64,000 nucleotides of DNA from Oscillibacter sp. (GTDB taxonomy: Bacteria; Bacillota; Clostridia; Oscillospirales; Oscillospiraceae): the NCBI GenBank assembly GCA_022791875.1, contig JAAVZX010000077.1, positions 83,166 to 147,165 of the forward strand. Direction: 5' to 3'. The number at the start of each line of letters is the position of its first letter. Positions within the stretch are counted from its first letter, which is position 1. A program made the position numbers and the translations under genes. Shown piece after piece: positions 15,452 through 22,320 of this stretch. Under the pieces are notes generated by a model. That model made no database searches. It had not been told where the DNA came from and saw only the letters and a list, made by a program, of their open reading frames with translations.

Positions 15452-15479
15452 ATTATAGCACATCTCCCGCCGCCGTCAA
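15452..15479 (-). promoter_or_regulatory. Sigma-A promoter reading into the family A element and DUF4340 operon
   Basis: On the minus strand TTGACG (15474-15479), a 16-bp spacer and a perfect TATAAT (15452-15457). The start point would be about 25 bp before the GC end of the repeat element. The next genes in this direction are the DUF4340-regulator-kinase operon. Confidence 0.7.
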
Positions 15480-15668
15480 ACAAAAAAGCTCCTCCGTCCG
15501 CACCACTCATGATAGCGAATGCAGCTGAAAGCTGTCTGAACGAAAATATTCACAATTTATTTATAGAATTGACAGATTGATTTCATTTTTTCTGGGTATC
15601 CTAGTACCATCCTCCAAAACGGAGGCACGATTTCCTCTCTTTCTGTTTCTTTTCCCTCTTCGCGGACT

Positions 15669-15737
15669 GGCGGCGGGCCTCATGCCTGCCGCCGGTCTGC
15701 GTCTTTTATTGCACTCTGTTTGAAATTTGTCAAACAA
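15669..15737 (+). other. Hydrogenase upstream region with hairpin and inverted repeat
   Basis: A hairpin GGCGGCGGGC/GCCTGCCGCC (15669-15693) with TCTTTTA a few bases on could be a weak terminator. An inverted repeat TGTTTGA-N6-TCAAACA lies at 15718-15737, about 30 bp upstream of the hydrogenase promoter, and could be an operator. It does not match the Rex consensus. The stretch 15480-15668 holds nothing else I can identify. Confidence 0.35.
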
Positions 15738-15764
15738 ACGCCTCCAATTCCAACAATTATGCTC

Positions 15765-15793
15765 TTGCATTCACCCACCAAACCGCATATAAT
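15765..15793 (+). promoter_or_regulatory. Sigma-A promoter of the hydrogenase gene
   Basis: TTGCAT (15765-15770), a 17-bp spacer and a perfect TATAAT (15788-15793), giving a leader of about 90 nt. A hairpin CCGGAC/GTCCGG (15848-15870) ends nine bases before the ribosome site. Confidence 0.65.
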
Positions 15794-15890
15794 TGAATCT
15801 GACCAGACATGTGAAAAAACTGGCAAACCTGAAACCCTTGTAAATATCCGGACGGTTCCCTTCTGTCCGGTCAATATGGGAGGAAAGTAT

Positions 15891-17405
15891 ATGAGAGGCG
15901 TACACAGCGCGGTAGACGACATCCGCCGCACCGTATTCAAAGAGGTTGCCCGCCTGGCCTACGAAGACGGCGACCTTGCCCGCGTCAACCTCATCCCCTA
16001 CAAGATGATCCAGGGCGACGTGGCCCAGCACCGCTCCGACGTCTTCCTGGAGCGCGCCATCATCAAAGAGCGCATCCGCCTGGCCCTCGGCATGAGCATG
16101 ATGGGCGATCAGCTCCCCATCTCCGCCACCATCAACGAGGCCACCACCGACCAGAAATACTTCGAGCTCCCCCTGGTCAACATCATCCCCTTCGCCTGCA
16201 ACGCCTGCCCCCCCAAGCAGATCCGCATCACCGACAGCTGCCAGGGCTGCATCTCCCACCCCTGCATGAACGTCTGCCCCAAGGATGCCATCTACATGGA
16301 CAAGGACAAGCACTGCCACATTGACCAGGACAAGTGCATCAAGTGCGGCAAGTGCTTCAACCAGTGCCCCTACCGCGCCATCTCCAAGATCGAGCGCCCC
16401 TGCGCCGCCGCCTGCGGCATGGACGCCATCGAGTCCGACGAGCTGGGCCGCGCCAAGATCAACTACGACAAGTGCGTCTCCTGCGGCATGTGCCTCGTGA
16501 ACTGCCCCTTCGGCGCCATCGCCGACAAGAGCCAGATCTACCAGGTCATCACCGCCATCAAGCGCAATGAGGAAGTCATCGCCTGTGTGGCCCCCGCTTT
16601 CGTGGGCCAGTTCGGCAAGGACGCCACCCCCGCCAAGCTGAAAGCCGCCATGAGCATCCTGGGCTTTTCCGACGTGGTGGAAGTCGCCATCGGCGCGGAC
16701 CTGTGTACCGTGGAGGAGGCCAAGGACTTCCTGGAGGAAGTGCCTGCCAAGCAGCCCTGGATGGGCACCAGCTGCTGCCCCGCCTGGAGCGTCATGGCCA
16801 AGAAGCTCTACCCCGAGTTCGCGGACTATATCTCCATGGCCCTCACCCCCATGGTCATCACCGCCCGCATGGTCAAGAAGGACCACCCCAACGCCCGCAT
16901 CGTCTTCATCGGGCCCTGCTCCGCCAAGAAGCTGGAGGCCAACCGCCGCACCGTCCGCTCCGACGTGGACTTCGTTCTCACATTTGAGGAGCTCCAGGGC
17001 ATCTTCGACGCCCGCGACATCGACTTCAGCAAGCTGGAAGCCAACCCCGAGGACGAAATGGACGAGGGCACCGGCATGGGCCGCGGCTTCGCCGTGGGCG
17101 GAGGCGTCGCCGCCGCCGTCGTCGAGGCCATCAAGCACATCGACCCCGACCGCGAAATCAAAATCGAGTACGGCGACGGCCTCAAAAACTGCCGCAAAAT
17201 GCTCGCCATGGCAAAGGCCGGCAAACGCGACGGCTACCTCCTGGAAGGCATGGGCTGCCCCGGCGGCTGCGTCGCCGGCGCCGGAACCATCCGGCCTGTC
17301 AAGGAGAGCACTATGACCGTCGAAAAGTTCAAAAACGAGGCTTCCGAAATGAGCTGTACGGCCAGTCCCTATCTCCATCGGCTGGAGGACGTCGAGGAGC
17401 GGTAA
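15891..17405 (+). CDS. Monomeric [FeFe] hydrogenase, group B type
   Basis: Iron-only hydrogenase of 504 residues, expected to evolve or take up H2 with ferredoxin in the cytoplasm of an anaerobe. After an N-terminal region of about 110 residues come 4Fe-4S ferredoxin motifs (CIKCGKCFNQCPYRAI, CVSCGMCLVNCPFGAI). The H-cluster domain has all three cysteine signatures: TSCCPAW, GPCSAKK and GMGCPGGC. The second and third deviate from the group A forms (MTPCTAKK, MACPGGC) in the manner of group B enzymes. ATG at 15891 has GGGAGG seven to eight bases upstream. No maturase genes (hydE, hydF, hydG) are nearby. It is monocistronic; a repeat-element hairpin begins two bases after the stop codon. C-rich codon use is strong. 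Confidence 0.92.
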   Translation: MRGVHSAVDDIRRTVFKEVARLAYEDGDLARVNLIPYKMIQGDVAQHRSDVFLERAIIKERIRLALGMSMMGDQLPISATINEATTDQKYFELPLVNIIPFACNACPPKQIRITDSCQGCISHPCMNVCPKDAIYMDKDKHCHIDQDKCIKCGKCFNQCPYRAISKIERPCAAACGMDAIESDELGRAKINYDKCVSCGMCLVNCPFGAIADKSQIYQVITAIKRNEEVIACVAPAFVGQFGKDATPAKLKAAMSILGFSDVVEVAIGADLCTVEEAKDFLEEVPAKQPWMGTSCCPAWSVMAKKLYPEFADYISMALTPMVITARMVKKDHPNARIVFIGPCSAKKLEANRRTVRSDVDFVLTFEELQGIFDARDIDFSKLEANPEDEMDEGTGMGRGFAVGGGVAAAVVEAIKHIDPDREIKIEYGDGLKNCRKMLAMAKAGKRDGYLLEGMGCPGGCVAGAGTIRPVKESTMTVEKFKNEASEMSCTASPYLHRLEDVEER

Positions 17406-17406
17406 T

Positions 17407-17560
17407 GTTCCTTTTTTCTTGAAAGAAAAAAGGAACCGAAAAAAGAACTTTTTAACTCGACGCGAATCCGGTGGGCGTTGGAGACTGTGCGTGGTAACGT
17501 AGTGCTGAGCATGTGGTCCTTACCTCGATCGAGGTAAGGACCACAGGATTTTATACTTTT
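17407..17560 (+). repeat. Family A intergenic element, forward copy without GC end
   Basis: Hairpin 1 (GTTCCTTTTTTCTT arms, 17407-17436) begins two bases after the hydrogenase stop codon. The CTCGACGCGAATCCGGTGG motif follows (17457-17475), then hairpin 2, a 32-bp perfect palindrome with GTGGTCCTTACCTCGA arms (17513-17544), followed by AGGATTTTATACTTTT. The GC end is missing. Read as RNA, it should terminate hydrogenase transcription. Confidence 0.75.
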
Positions 17561-17579
17561 GTTGGGAGGTTGTGGGGAT

Positions 17580-18272
17580 ATGCAGGAGTTTTCCATGCGC
17601 GTGATCGCGCGGATTCACAGCGATTTCGCCGCTAAATTCGGCGTACCGCGCCAAAGCGGACTCGTCGACGCGCTGGAGGCCAATATCATCTTTGAGCCGG
17701 AGTTCCGGAACCCTGACGCCCTCCGCGGACTCGACGGGTTCTCTCACCTTTGGCTGCTCTGGATTTTTGACCAGGCCGTGCGCGCCCAGTGGTCCCCTAC
17801 CGTCCGCCCGCCCCGCCTTGGCGGCAACACACGCCTCGGCGTCTTCGCTACGCGCTCCCCATTCCGCCCGAACCCCATCGCCCTCTCCGCCGTCGCCCTG
17901 GCGGGCGTCGAGCTTGCCTCTGACCGCGGCCCCATCCTCCACGTCCGCGGCGCGGACCTTGTGGACGGCACCCCCATCCTCGACATCAAGCCCTACCTCC
18001 CCTACGCCGACTGCCTCCCCCATGCCTCCGGAGGCTTCGCCTCCGCCCCCGCCGGGGAGACGCTCGGCGTTGACATTCCCCCTGACCTCCTGGAGCGGGT
18101 GCCCCCCAACCGCCGGGACGCCCTTCGCGGCGTCCTCGCCCTGGACCCGCGGCCCCATTACCACGAGGACCCGGAGCGGGTCTACGGCTTCGGCTTCGCC
18201 GGGCTGGAGGTCCGCTTCACCGTCTCCGGGTCCCTCCTGACAGTCCGGGAAATCCTGCCTGGAAAAGGCTGA
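17580..18272 (+). CDS. trmO: tRNA N6-threonylcarbamoyladenosine37 methyltransferase TrmO
   Basis: TsaA/TrmO-family protein of 230 residues, using SAM to methylate t6A37 of threonine tRNAs. Family markers are IARIHSDFAAKFGVPRQSG near the N-terminus, LDGFSHLWLLWIF, the signature FATRSPFRPNPIALSAV, and VDGTPILDIKPYLPYAD. The C-terminal part (from about residue 180) matches the usual small extra domain. The start is ATG at 17580, preceded by GGGAGG and TGGGGA; a TTG at 17559 overlaps the ribosome site. It stands alone between the repeat-element hairpin and a bidirectional terminator. Confidence 0.92.
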   Translation: MQEFSMRVIARIHSDFAAKFGVPRQSGLVDALEANIIFEPEFRNPDALRGLDGFSHLWLLWIFDQAVRAQWSPTVRPPRLGGNTRLGVFATRSPFRPNPIALSAVALAGVELASDRGPILHVRGADLVDGTPILDIKPYLPYADCLPHASGGFASAPAGETLGVDIPPDLLERVPPNRRDALRGVLALDPRPHYHEDPERVYGFGFAGLEVRFTVSGSLLTVREILPGKG

Positions 18273-18281
18273 TTTCACGCG

Positions 18282-18319
18282 AAAAAGTCCCCTGTTCTCA
18301 TGGAACAGAGGACTTTTTT
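18282..18319 (+). terminator. Bidirectional intrinsic terminator
   Basis: AAAAAGTCCcCTGTTC pairs with GAACAGaGGACTTTTT around a five-base loop, with T runs on both strands. It serves trmO (rightward) and the small membrane-protein gene that stops at 18336 (leftward). Confidence 0.88.
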
Positions 18320-18335
18320 CACGCAATACGGTTCC

Positions 18336-18521
18336 TTACTCGTACAGCTCTTCGTCGGCGTAGTCATCGTACTCGGAGCGGAAACGGTGGCTCAGACGGT
18401 TCTTGATCCCGCAGTACCCCACGCTCAGATCATGCCAGCCCCCGATCAGCAGGCAGACAAACGCCGCAAACGCCAGGCTCGCCCCGATAATTTTCATCAC
18501 CATACTTGCCGTTTTGCTCAT
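18336..18521 (-). CDS. Small single-span membrane protein, unknown
   Basis: Predicted 61-residue protein. One hydrophobic span (MVMKIIGASLAFAAFVCLLIGG, about residues 8-29) is followed by a charged, acidic tail ending DDYADEELYE. The start is ATG at 18521 with GGGAGGAG six bases upstream; an earlier in-frame codon (18542) lies before the ribosome site. No family is recognised. The strong ribosome site and following terminator argue that it is a real gene. Confidence 0.65.
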   Translation of the reverse strand: MSKTASMVMKIIGASLAFAAFVCLLIGGWHDLSVGYCGIKNRLSHRFRSEYDDYADEELYE

Positions 18522-18635
18522 GCTAGTCTCCTCCCATTTCAAGTGTTACAGAACCAACAGTTCTATCATACACTCTTTTCTCCGCTTTTACAAGCCTTTT
18601 CTTGGATTCTCTTCAGAATCCTGGAATCCGCGCCC

Positions 18636-18884
18636 CTAGCCGCCGTAGATATCCTCCACGTCCATCCGGTCCCCCAGAAGGAAGGGCAGAAAGCGCCCCA
18701 TCAGCGGCACATAAGCCGCCGCCAGCAGCAGCGACGCGATCCACGCCGCCCCACGCTTCTTCCGTCCCGGCACCGCCAGGCCGATCAGCGCCCCGATGGC
18801 CCCGATGCAAAGACCCGCGAAGGTCAGATCCCGCCAGGTGCTTCGCCGCAGCCAGCGCCGCGCCGCCTCTCTCACTCGATTCAT
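18636..18884 (-). CDS. Small two-span membrane protein, unknown
   Basis: Predicted 82-residue protein with a basic N-terminus (MNRVREAARRWLRR) and two hydrophobic spans (FAGLCIGAIGALIGLAV and AAWIASLLLAAAYVPLM). It ends with an acidic tail. AGGAGG lies eight bases before ATG 18884; 35 further upstream codons in frame are excluded on that basis. It lies about 115 bp upstream of the other small membrane-protein gene, in the same direction. No function is proposed. Confidence 0.6.
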   Translation of the reverse strand: MNRVREAARRWLRRSTWRDLTFAGLCIGAIGALIGLAVPGRKKRGAAWIASLLLAAAYVPLMGRFLPFLLGDRMDVEDIYGG

Positions 18885-19046
18885 CTCTCCTGCCTCCTTC
18901 TTCTGTTGCGCCCCGTACACACAGGGCCCTATGCAAACCGCGCCCGTTTCATCCGCCGCCTCCCCCTTCCCAAACGCAGCGGCTTCCACGCATTCTATTC
19001 GGGAGCCGGGTGGAAAAGAACGGGGCGCGCGGGGGGAAAAGCGGGG

Positions 19047-19079
19047 AAAAAAGCCGCAGGCGTCACAGGCGCCCGCGGC
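19047..19079 (-). terminator. Intrinsic terminator of the late flagellar operon
   Basis: On the minus strand GCCGCGGGCG pairs with CGCCTGCGGC around a seven-base loop, followed by six T. It lies about 60 bp after the stop codon of the yjfB-like gene. Confidence 0.85.
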
Positions 19080-19140
19080 TCTTACGCAGCAGGAAGCCGC
19101 GCCCGATGCGGGGCCTCTCGGGGCCCCTCCGGGTGTGGCG

Positions 19141-19317
19141 TCAGGCGTAGGTGTCGATGAACTGGCCCAAGCTCTGGGTGGGGGGAAGCATTTCCAGCAT
19201 TTCCTCCGCGGCCAGCTCCTGGGTATCCATCACCTTTTTCGCCATGCTCATGGCATACTCCACAGAAAACTGTGCGGCGCTCATACTCATGGAAGCGCTC
19301 GCGATGGCATCCATCAT
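19141..19317 (-). CDS. YjfB-family putative motility protein
   Basis: A 58-residue protein whose pattern fits the YjfB family (putative motility protein): an N-terminus with alternating small and hydrophobic residues (MDAIASASMSMSAAQFSVEY), the central KKVMDTQELAAEEMLEML and the conserved end LGQFIDTYA. The start is the first of two adjacent ATG codons at 19317, with AGGAGG eight bases upstream. It is the last gene of the run flgM to csrA and is followed by a terminator. In Bacillus the gene is in the sigma-D regulon; its function is unknown. Confidence 0.75.
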   Translation of the reverse strand: MMDAIASASMSMSAAQFSVEYAMSMAKKVMDTQELAAEEMLEMLPPTQSLGQFIDTYA

Positions 19318-19385
19318 GGTTCCGTCCTCCTTCTCTCAATCATTCCTCCTCCGCCCGCACCATGAGGACGCGGGCGGACAGCGGA

Positions 19386-19625
19386 TCAGGGTTTTTTCCT
19401 GGCGCGGGAGGCCAGCAGATCCAGCAGCTCCGCGGGCGCGGCCTCCTCCACGGCGGAATCCCGGTTCGCCGCCGTGGCGTCCACCAGCTCGCTGCGCAGG
19501 ATCGGCACCTCCTGGGGCGCCGAGATGGCAAGGCGCACCCGGCCCCCCTCGATGGAAACCACCGACACGGAGATATCCTCTCCGATCACCAGGGACTCGC
19601 CGGGCTTGCGCTGTAAAATCAGCAA
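19386..19625 (-). CDS. csrA: Carbon storage regulator CsrA
   Basis: RNA-binding translational repressor of 79 residues. The N-terminus MLILQRKPGESLVIGEDISV and the segment VRLAISAPQEVPILRSEL match CsrA, including the arginine in the VHREE-like position (here LRSEL). In Bacillus CsrA represses flagellin translation and is released by FliW. It is slightly longer than usual at the C-terminus (AAPAELLDLLASRARKKP). The start is TTG at 19625 with GGAGG seven bases upstream; it overlaps the end of fliW by 7 bp, so the two antagonists are translationally coupled. Flagellin, the usual target gene, is not in the window. Confidence 0.9.
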   Translation of the reverse strand: MLILQRKPGESLVIGEDISVSVVSIEGGRVRLAISAPQEVPILRSELVDATAANRDSAVEEAAPAELLDLLASRARKKP

Positions 19626-20068
19626 GGCGCGGCCTCCTCCCTCTGGCCAAATTCCTCCAGCGGATGACGCATTTCGTAGACCTCCATGATAATCTGGCGG
19701 GCCTCCCGCGTCTCCGGATGGATGACCAAGGGGCAGCGCAGGTTCACCGTGCTGGACGACACGGGGTTCTTCACGGCGCACAGCACATAGAAGCCCAAGG
19801 CTCCCGCGTCCTCCACGCCGAACTGCTCCAGCTCCGCCTTCTGGAGCACCGGCGCGTAGTCCGGCATCAGACTGAACGCGTCCATCACCACGAAGGCCAG
19901 GGCCGGGGTGGCGGTGCTCTGGAGGCACAGCAGGTTCCCCCCGCTTCCGTCGAAGGGCAGCAGCAGGAAGCTGTGCTCCTCCTCGAAGCCGAATATGCCG
20001 CCGGGGAAGCGGATCACCTCATCTGCCTCGTACTCAATCTCTCCAAAGTATTTGGTCTGGAGCTTCAA
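19619..20068 (-). CDS. fliW: Flagellar assembly factor FliW
   Basis: FliW, 149 residues, which binds both flagellin and CsrA so that flagellin secretion feeds back on its own translation. Family features include LQTKYFGEIEYEADEVIRFPGGIFGFEE, the central FVVMDAF and VLCAVKNPVSSSTVNLRCPLVIHPETR. The start is TTG at 20068: AGGAGG lies seven bases upstream, whereas the ATG at 20086 precedes that ribosome site and overlaps the previous gene's stop codon. It is followed by csrA with a 7-bp overlap. Confidence 0.93.
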   Translation of the reverse strand: MKLQTKYFGEIEYEADEVIRFPGGIFGFEEEHSFLLLPFDGSGGNLLCLQSTATPALAFVVMDAFSLMPDYAPVLQKAELEQFGVEDAGALGFYVLCAVKNPVSSSTVNLRCPLVIHPETREARQIIMEVYEMRHPLEEFGQREEAAPC

Positions 20069-20082
20069 AGCGGAACCTCCTG

Positions 20083-20691
20083 TCATGCCTGCACGTCCAC
20101 CGGCTCGTAATCAGGATCGGCGGAGGGGGGCACGTACAGCGGCCCGCCCACGTACTTGATAATCACTTCCGGCTTCTGCTTCACGGAGATCTCGATGTCT
20201 CCCGGGATGAACTCGAACTTCGTCTTGTTCACCCGCCAGTCGAAGTTTAGTTTATCCATTTCGTAGCGGATATTCATCTCGCCGGGGTCCCAGGTGATCT
20301 CAGGCGCGGCCTTGGGGATGAAGTCCAGGCCGGGCTGGGAGAACATCTGGGTGCTGATGGCGGTCTGGGACAGCTGGGCCTGGACGTCCTCGCCGATCTG
20401 GGCTTTCAGGTACAGCTCCCCCTCCTGGGCAAAGGAGGCCGTGGCCTTATACGCCGCCTGCTTCCCCTTGTCGGCCCCCTGCTCGATGGCCTGGGTGGGG
20501 GTGGGGACGATGGAGCTGCGCATTTCAAAGGTGTCGATGTTCAGTTGGATGGCGCGGCTTTTAATGCTCAGACCGCCCTTGTCCCGGGACACCTCCAGCT
20601 CTGCGGTGCCCCGGGTGTATTCCAGCTGTGCGCGGGACGTTTTCATCTCAATTTCGATGGGGACTCTGGTAATTTCAAGCAGTTGTTCCAT
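20083..20691 (-). CDS. YviE-like DUF6470 protein
   Basis: Predicted cytoplasmic protein of 202 residues resembling YviE (DUF6470), which lies between flgL and fliW in Bacillus subtilis as here. The N-terminus EITRVPIEIEMKTSRAQLEY and the C-terminal pattern DFIPKAAPEITWDPGEMNIRYEMDKLNFDW are typical. There is no signal peptide or membrane span. ATG at 20691 has AGGAGA 12 bases upstream. Its position in the hook-junction operon suggests a flagellar role; the biochemical function is unknown. Confidence 0.75.
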   Translation of the reverse strand: MEQLLEITRVPIEIEMKTSRAQLEYTRGTAELEVSRDKGGLSIKSRAIQLNIDTFEMRSSIVPTPTQAIEQGADKGKQAAYKATASFAQEGELYLKAQIGEDVQAQLSQTAISTQMFSQPGLDFIPKAAPEITWDPGEMNIRYEMDKLNFDWRVNKTKFEFIPGDIEISVKQKPEVIIKYVGGPLYVPPSADPDYEPVDVQA

Positions 20692-20736
20692 AAATCATAG
20701 CGCTCTCCTTTCTGAAAAATTCACCTCAAAGCTCCC

Positions 20737-22305
20737 TCAGAAGCTCATATAGTCCATCAGGCTCTGGGACAGGATGCTGTTGCCCACTTTCAGCGCGGTG
20801 TCGTAGCAATACTTCGCGAACATGAGGTCGGAGATGGCCGCCGCGGGGTCCACGTCCTCCATGCCCAGGAACTGGTCCTGGAGGGAGTCGCAGTTGTCGA
20901 TCAGCAGCTCGCCGTTGTCCTTGAGGAAGCTGGTCTGGGTGTCCAGCTCCACGTAGCGCTGCTTCACCAGGGCGGAGCTGTCCTCGAACTTCTTGGCCAG
21001 GATGTTGAACTCCGCCTCGTCCTTATCGCTGGCGAACTCGCCGTCTTCGGGGTCGCAGGCCAGGAGGATCTCGCTGAGCCGGTTCATGACGGAGGCCATG
21101 TTCTCCGGGATGTCGAAGACGTATTTCTCCCCGTTGGGATCGTCGTCATTCACGGGGACCTCTACCTTCTTGGTGCCGTAGCCGCCCAGGTAGTAGGTGC
21201 CCTGGAGGGCCACGTCGAAGACGCTGGAGGATACCACTTTCCCGTCCTTCTCCTCGTAGCCCAGGCCGAGATCGAGGTACTTCTTCTCGTCGTAGTTGTA
21301 GTAATCCAGCTTTGCCAGCTCATCCGGGTCCTTGGTGTCCACGGGGATGCCCCGGTAGCAGAGGACTTCGCTGGCCTCGCTCTTGGTGTTGGTAAAGGTG
21401 CCGTCGGGCTTGACGTACTGCTTGTCGGAACCTTCAATGTACTTATCGTTTTCCTTCGGCCCCCACTTCACCAAGTCTGGATTATCAGCCGGCTTAAAGT
21501 TTTCGTCTCCGATCTTCCCGCCGCCTGCGGCGTAATATTTGCCGTACTCCGGCTCATTCTGCCTCTCCAGAGCTTCTTCAAGCGCAGTTTCAAACGGCTC
21601 CAAATCGTCTCCGGTAAGACCTTGATTATTCACAGCATCGTCATAAGCCTGCTGAGCGGCGATGATCTGCTGGTCAATCTTAAAGGTTGTATCCTGATCA
21701 AAGCTCTTGTTTTCCATCGCCACTTCGGCAGCTTCGTCCACATTGTTGGTCAGCTTATCGTTAGCCGTCACATACTGGAACGCGTGCGCGTGCTCCGGAT
21801 TCGTCGGATCAGGCTCCGCAACGAAGTCCGGATTCTCCCTGGGCTTCCAGGTGAAAGGCACGTGAAGGGTATCGGCCCCGGAGAAGATATAGTTCTCGCT
21901 GTAGCGCCCGTTCATGGTCTGAATAATGCTCTTGGACTTGGCGGCCATGGACTGGCCCAGGGCGTTGCGGGCGGAGGCGTCCGCGCCGTTGAGGCCGCGG
22001 AGGATGCTCATGAAGCCGTTGTCGTCGGTGATGGTGTCGATATCCTTCTCCACGCTGTCCAGGGCGGACCAGGCTTGATCGTACTTGTGGATGGCGGCGT
22101 CGTTGGCCTCGTACTGGCTGGAGGTGCGCAGGTAGGACCAGCGGAGCTGGAAGGCCCGGGCCGCCCGGGCCGGGTCCTCCGCGAAGCTGGTGAACTGGCG
22201 GTGGGTAATGACCCGGTTCATGGTCTGGTTCATGGTGTAGGTGGACCGGTTCAGATTGTAACGGTAGCCTTTCAGGGAGCCTACCGTGGTCATGCGGCTG
22301 ATCAT
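20737..22305 (-). CDS. flgL: Flagellar hook-filament junction protein FlgL (enlarged)
   Basis: FlgL/HAP3, 522 residues, against about 300 for most FlgL proteins. The conserved N-terminal coiled-coil region (MISRMTTVGSLKGYRYNLNRS, ITHRQFTSFAEDPARAARAFQLR) and C-terminal region (LKVGNSILSQSLMDYMSF) are present. A central insertion of roughly 200 residues, rich in Asp, Lys, Tyr and Pro (about residues 155-380), replaces the usual small outer domain. GGGAGGG lies six bases before the ATG. It follows flgK by 15 bp. The extra domain would be exposed at the hook-filament junction. Confidence 0.88.
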   Translation of the reverse strand: MISRMTTVGSLKGYRYNLNRSTYTMNQTMNRVITHRQFTSFAEDPARAARAFQLRWSYLRTSSQYEANDAAIHKYDQAWSALDSVEKDIDTITDDNGFMSILRGLNGADASARNALGQSMAAKSKSIIQTMNGRYSENYIFSGADTLHVPFTWKPRENPDFVAEPDPTNPEHAHAFQYVTANDKLTNNVDEAAEVAMENKSFDQDTTFKIDQQIIAAQQAYDDAVNNQGLTGDDLEPFETALEEALERQNEPEYGKYYAAGGGKIGDENFKPADNPDLVKWGPKENDKYIEGSDKQYVKPDGTFTNTKSEASEVLCYRGIPVDTKDPDELAKLDYYNYDEKKYLDLGLGYEEKDGKVVSSSVFDVALQGTYYLGGYGTKKVEVPVNDDDPNGEKYVFDIPENMASVMNRLSEILLACDPEDGEFASDKDEAEFNILAKKFEDSSALVKQRYVELDTQTSFLKDNGELLIDNCDSLQDQFLGMEDVDPAAAISDLMFAKYCYDTALKVGNSILSQSLMDYMSF

Positions 22306-22320
22306 TGTGTTCCCTCCCTA

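Noticed and set aside
15771..17378. Long minus-strand ORF opposite the hydrogenase
   Set aside because: The plus strand encodes complete ferredoxin and H-cluster motifs; the opposite reading is a Gly/Val/Ala/Asp/His shadow.
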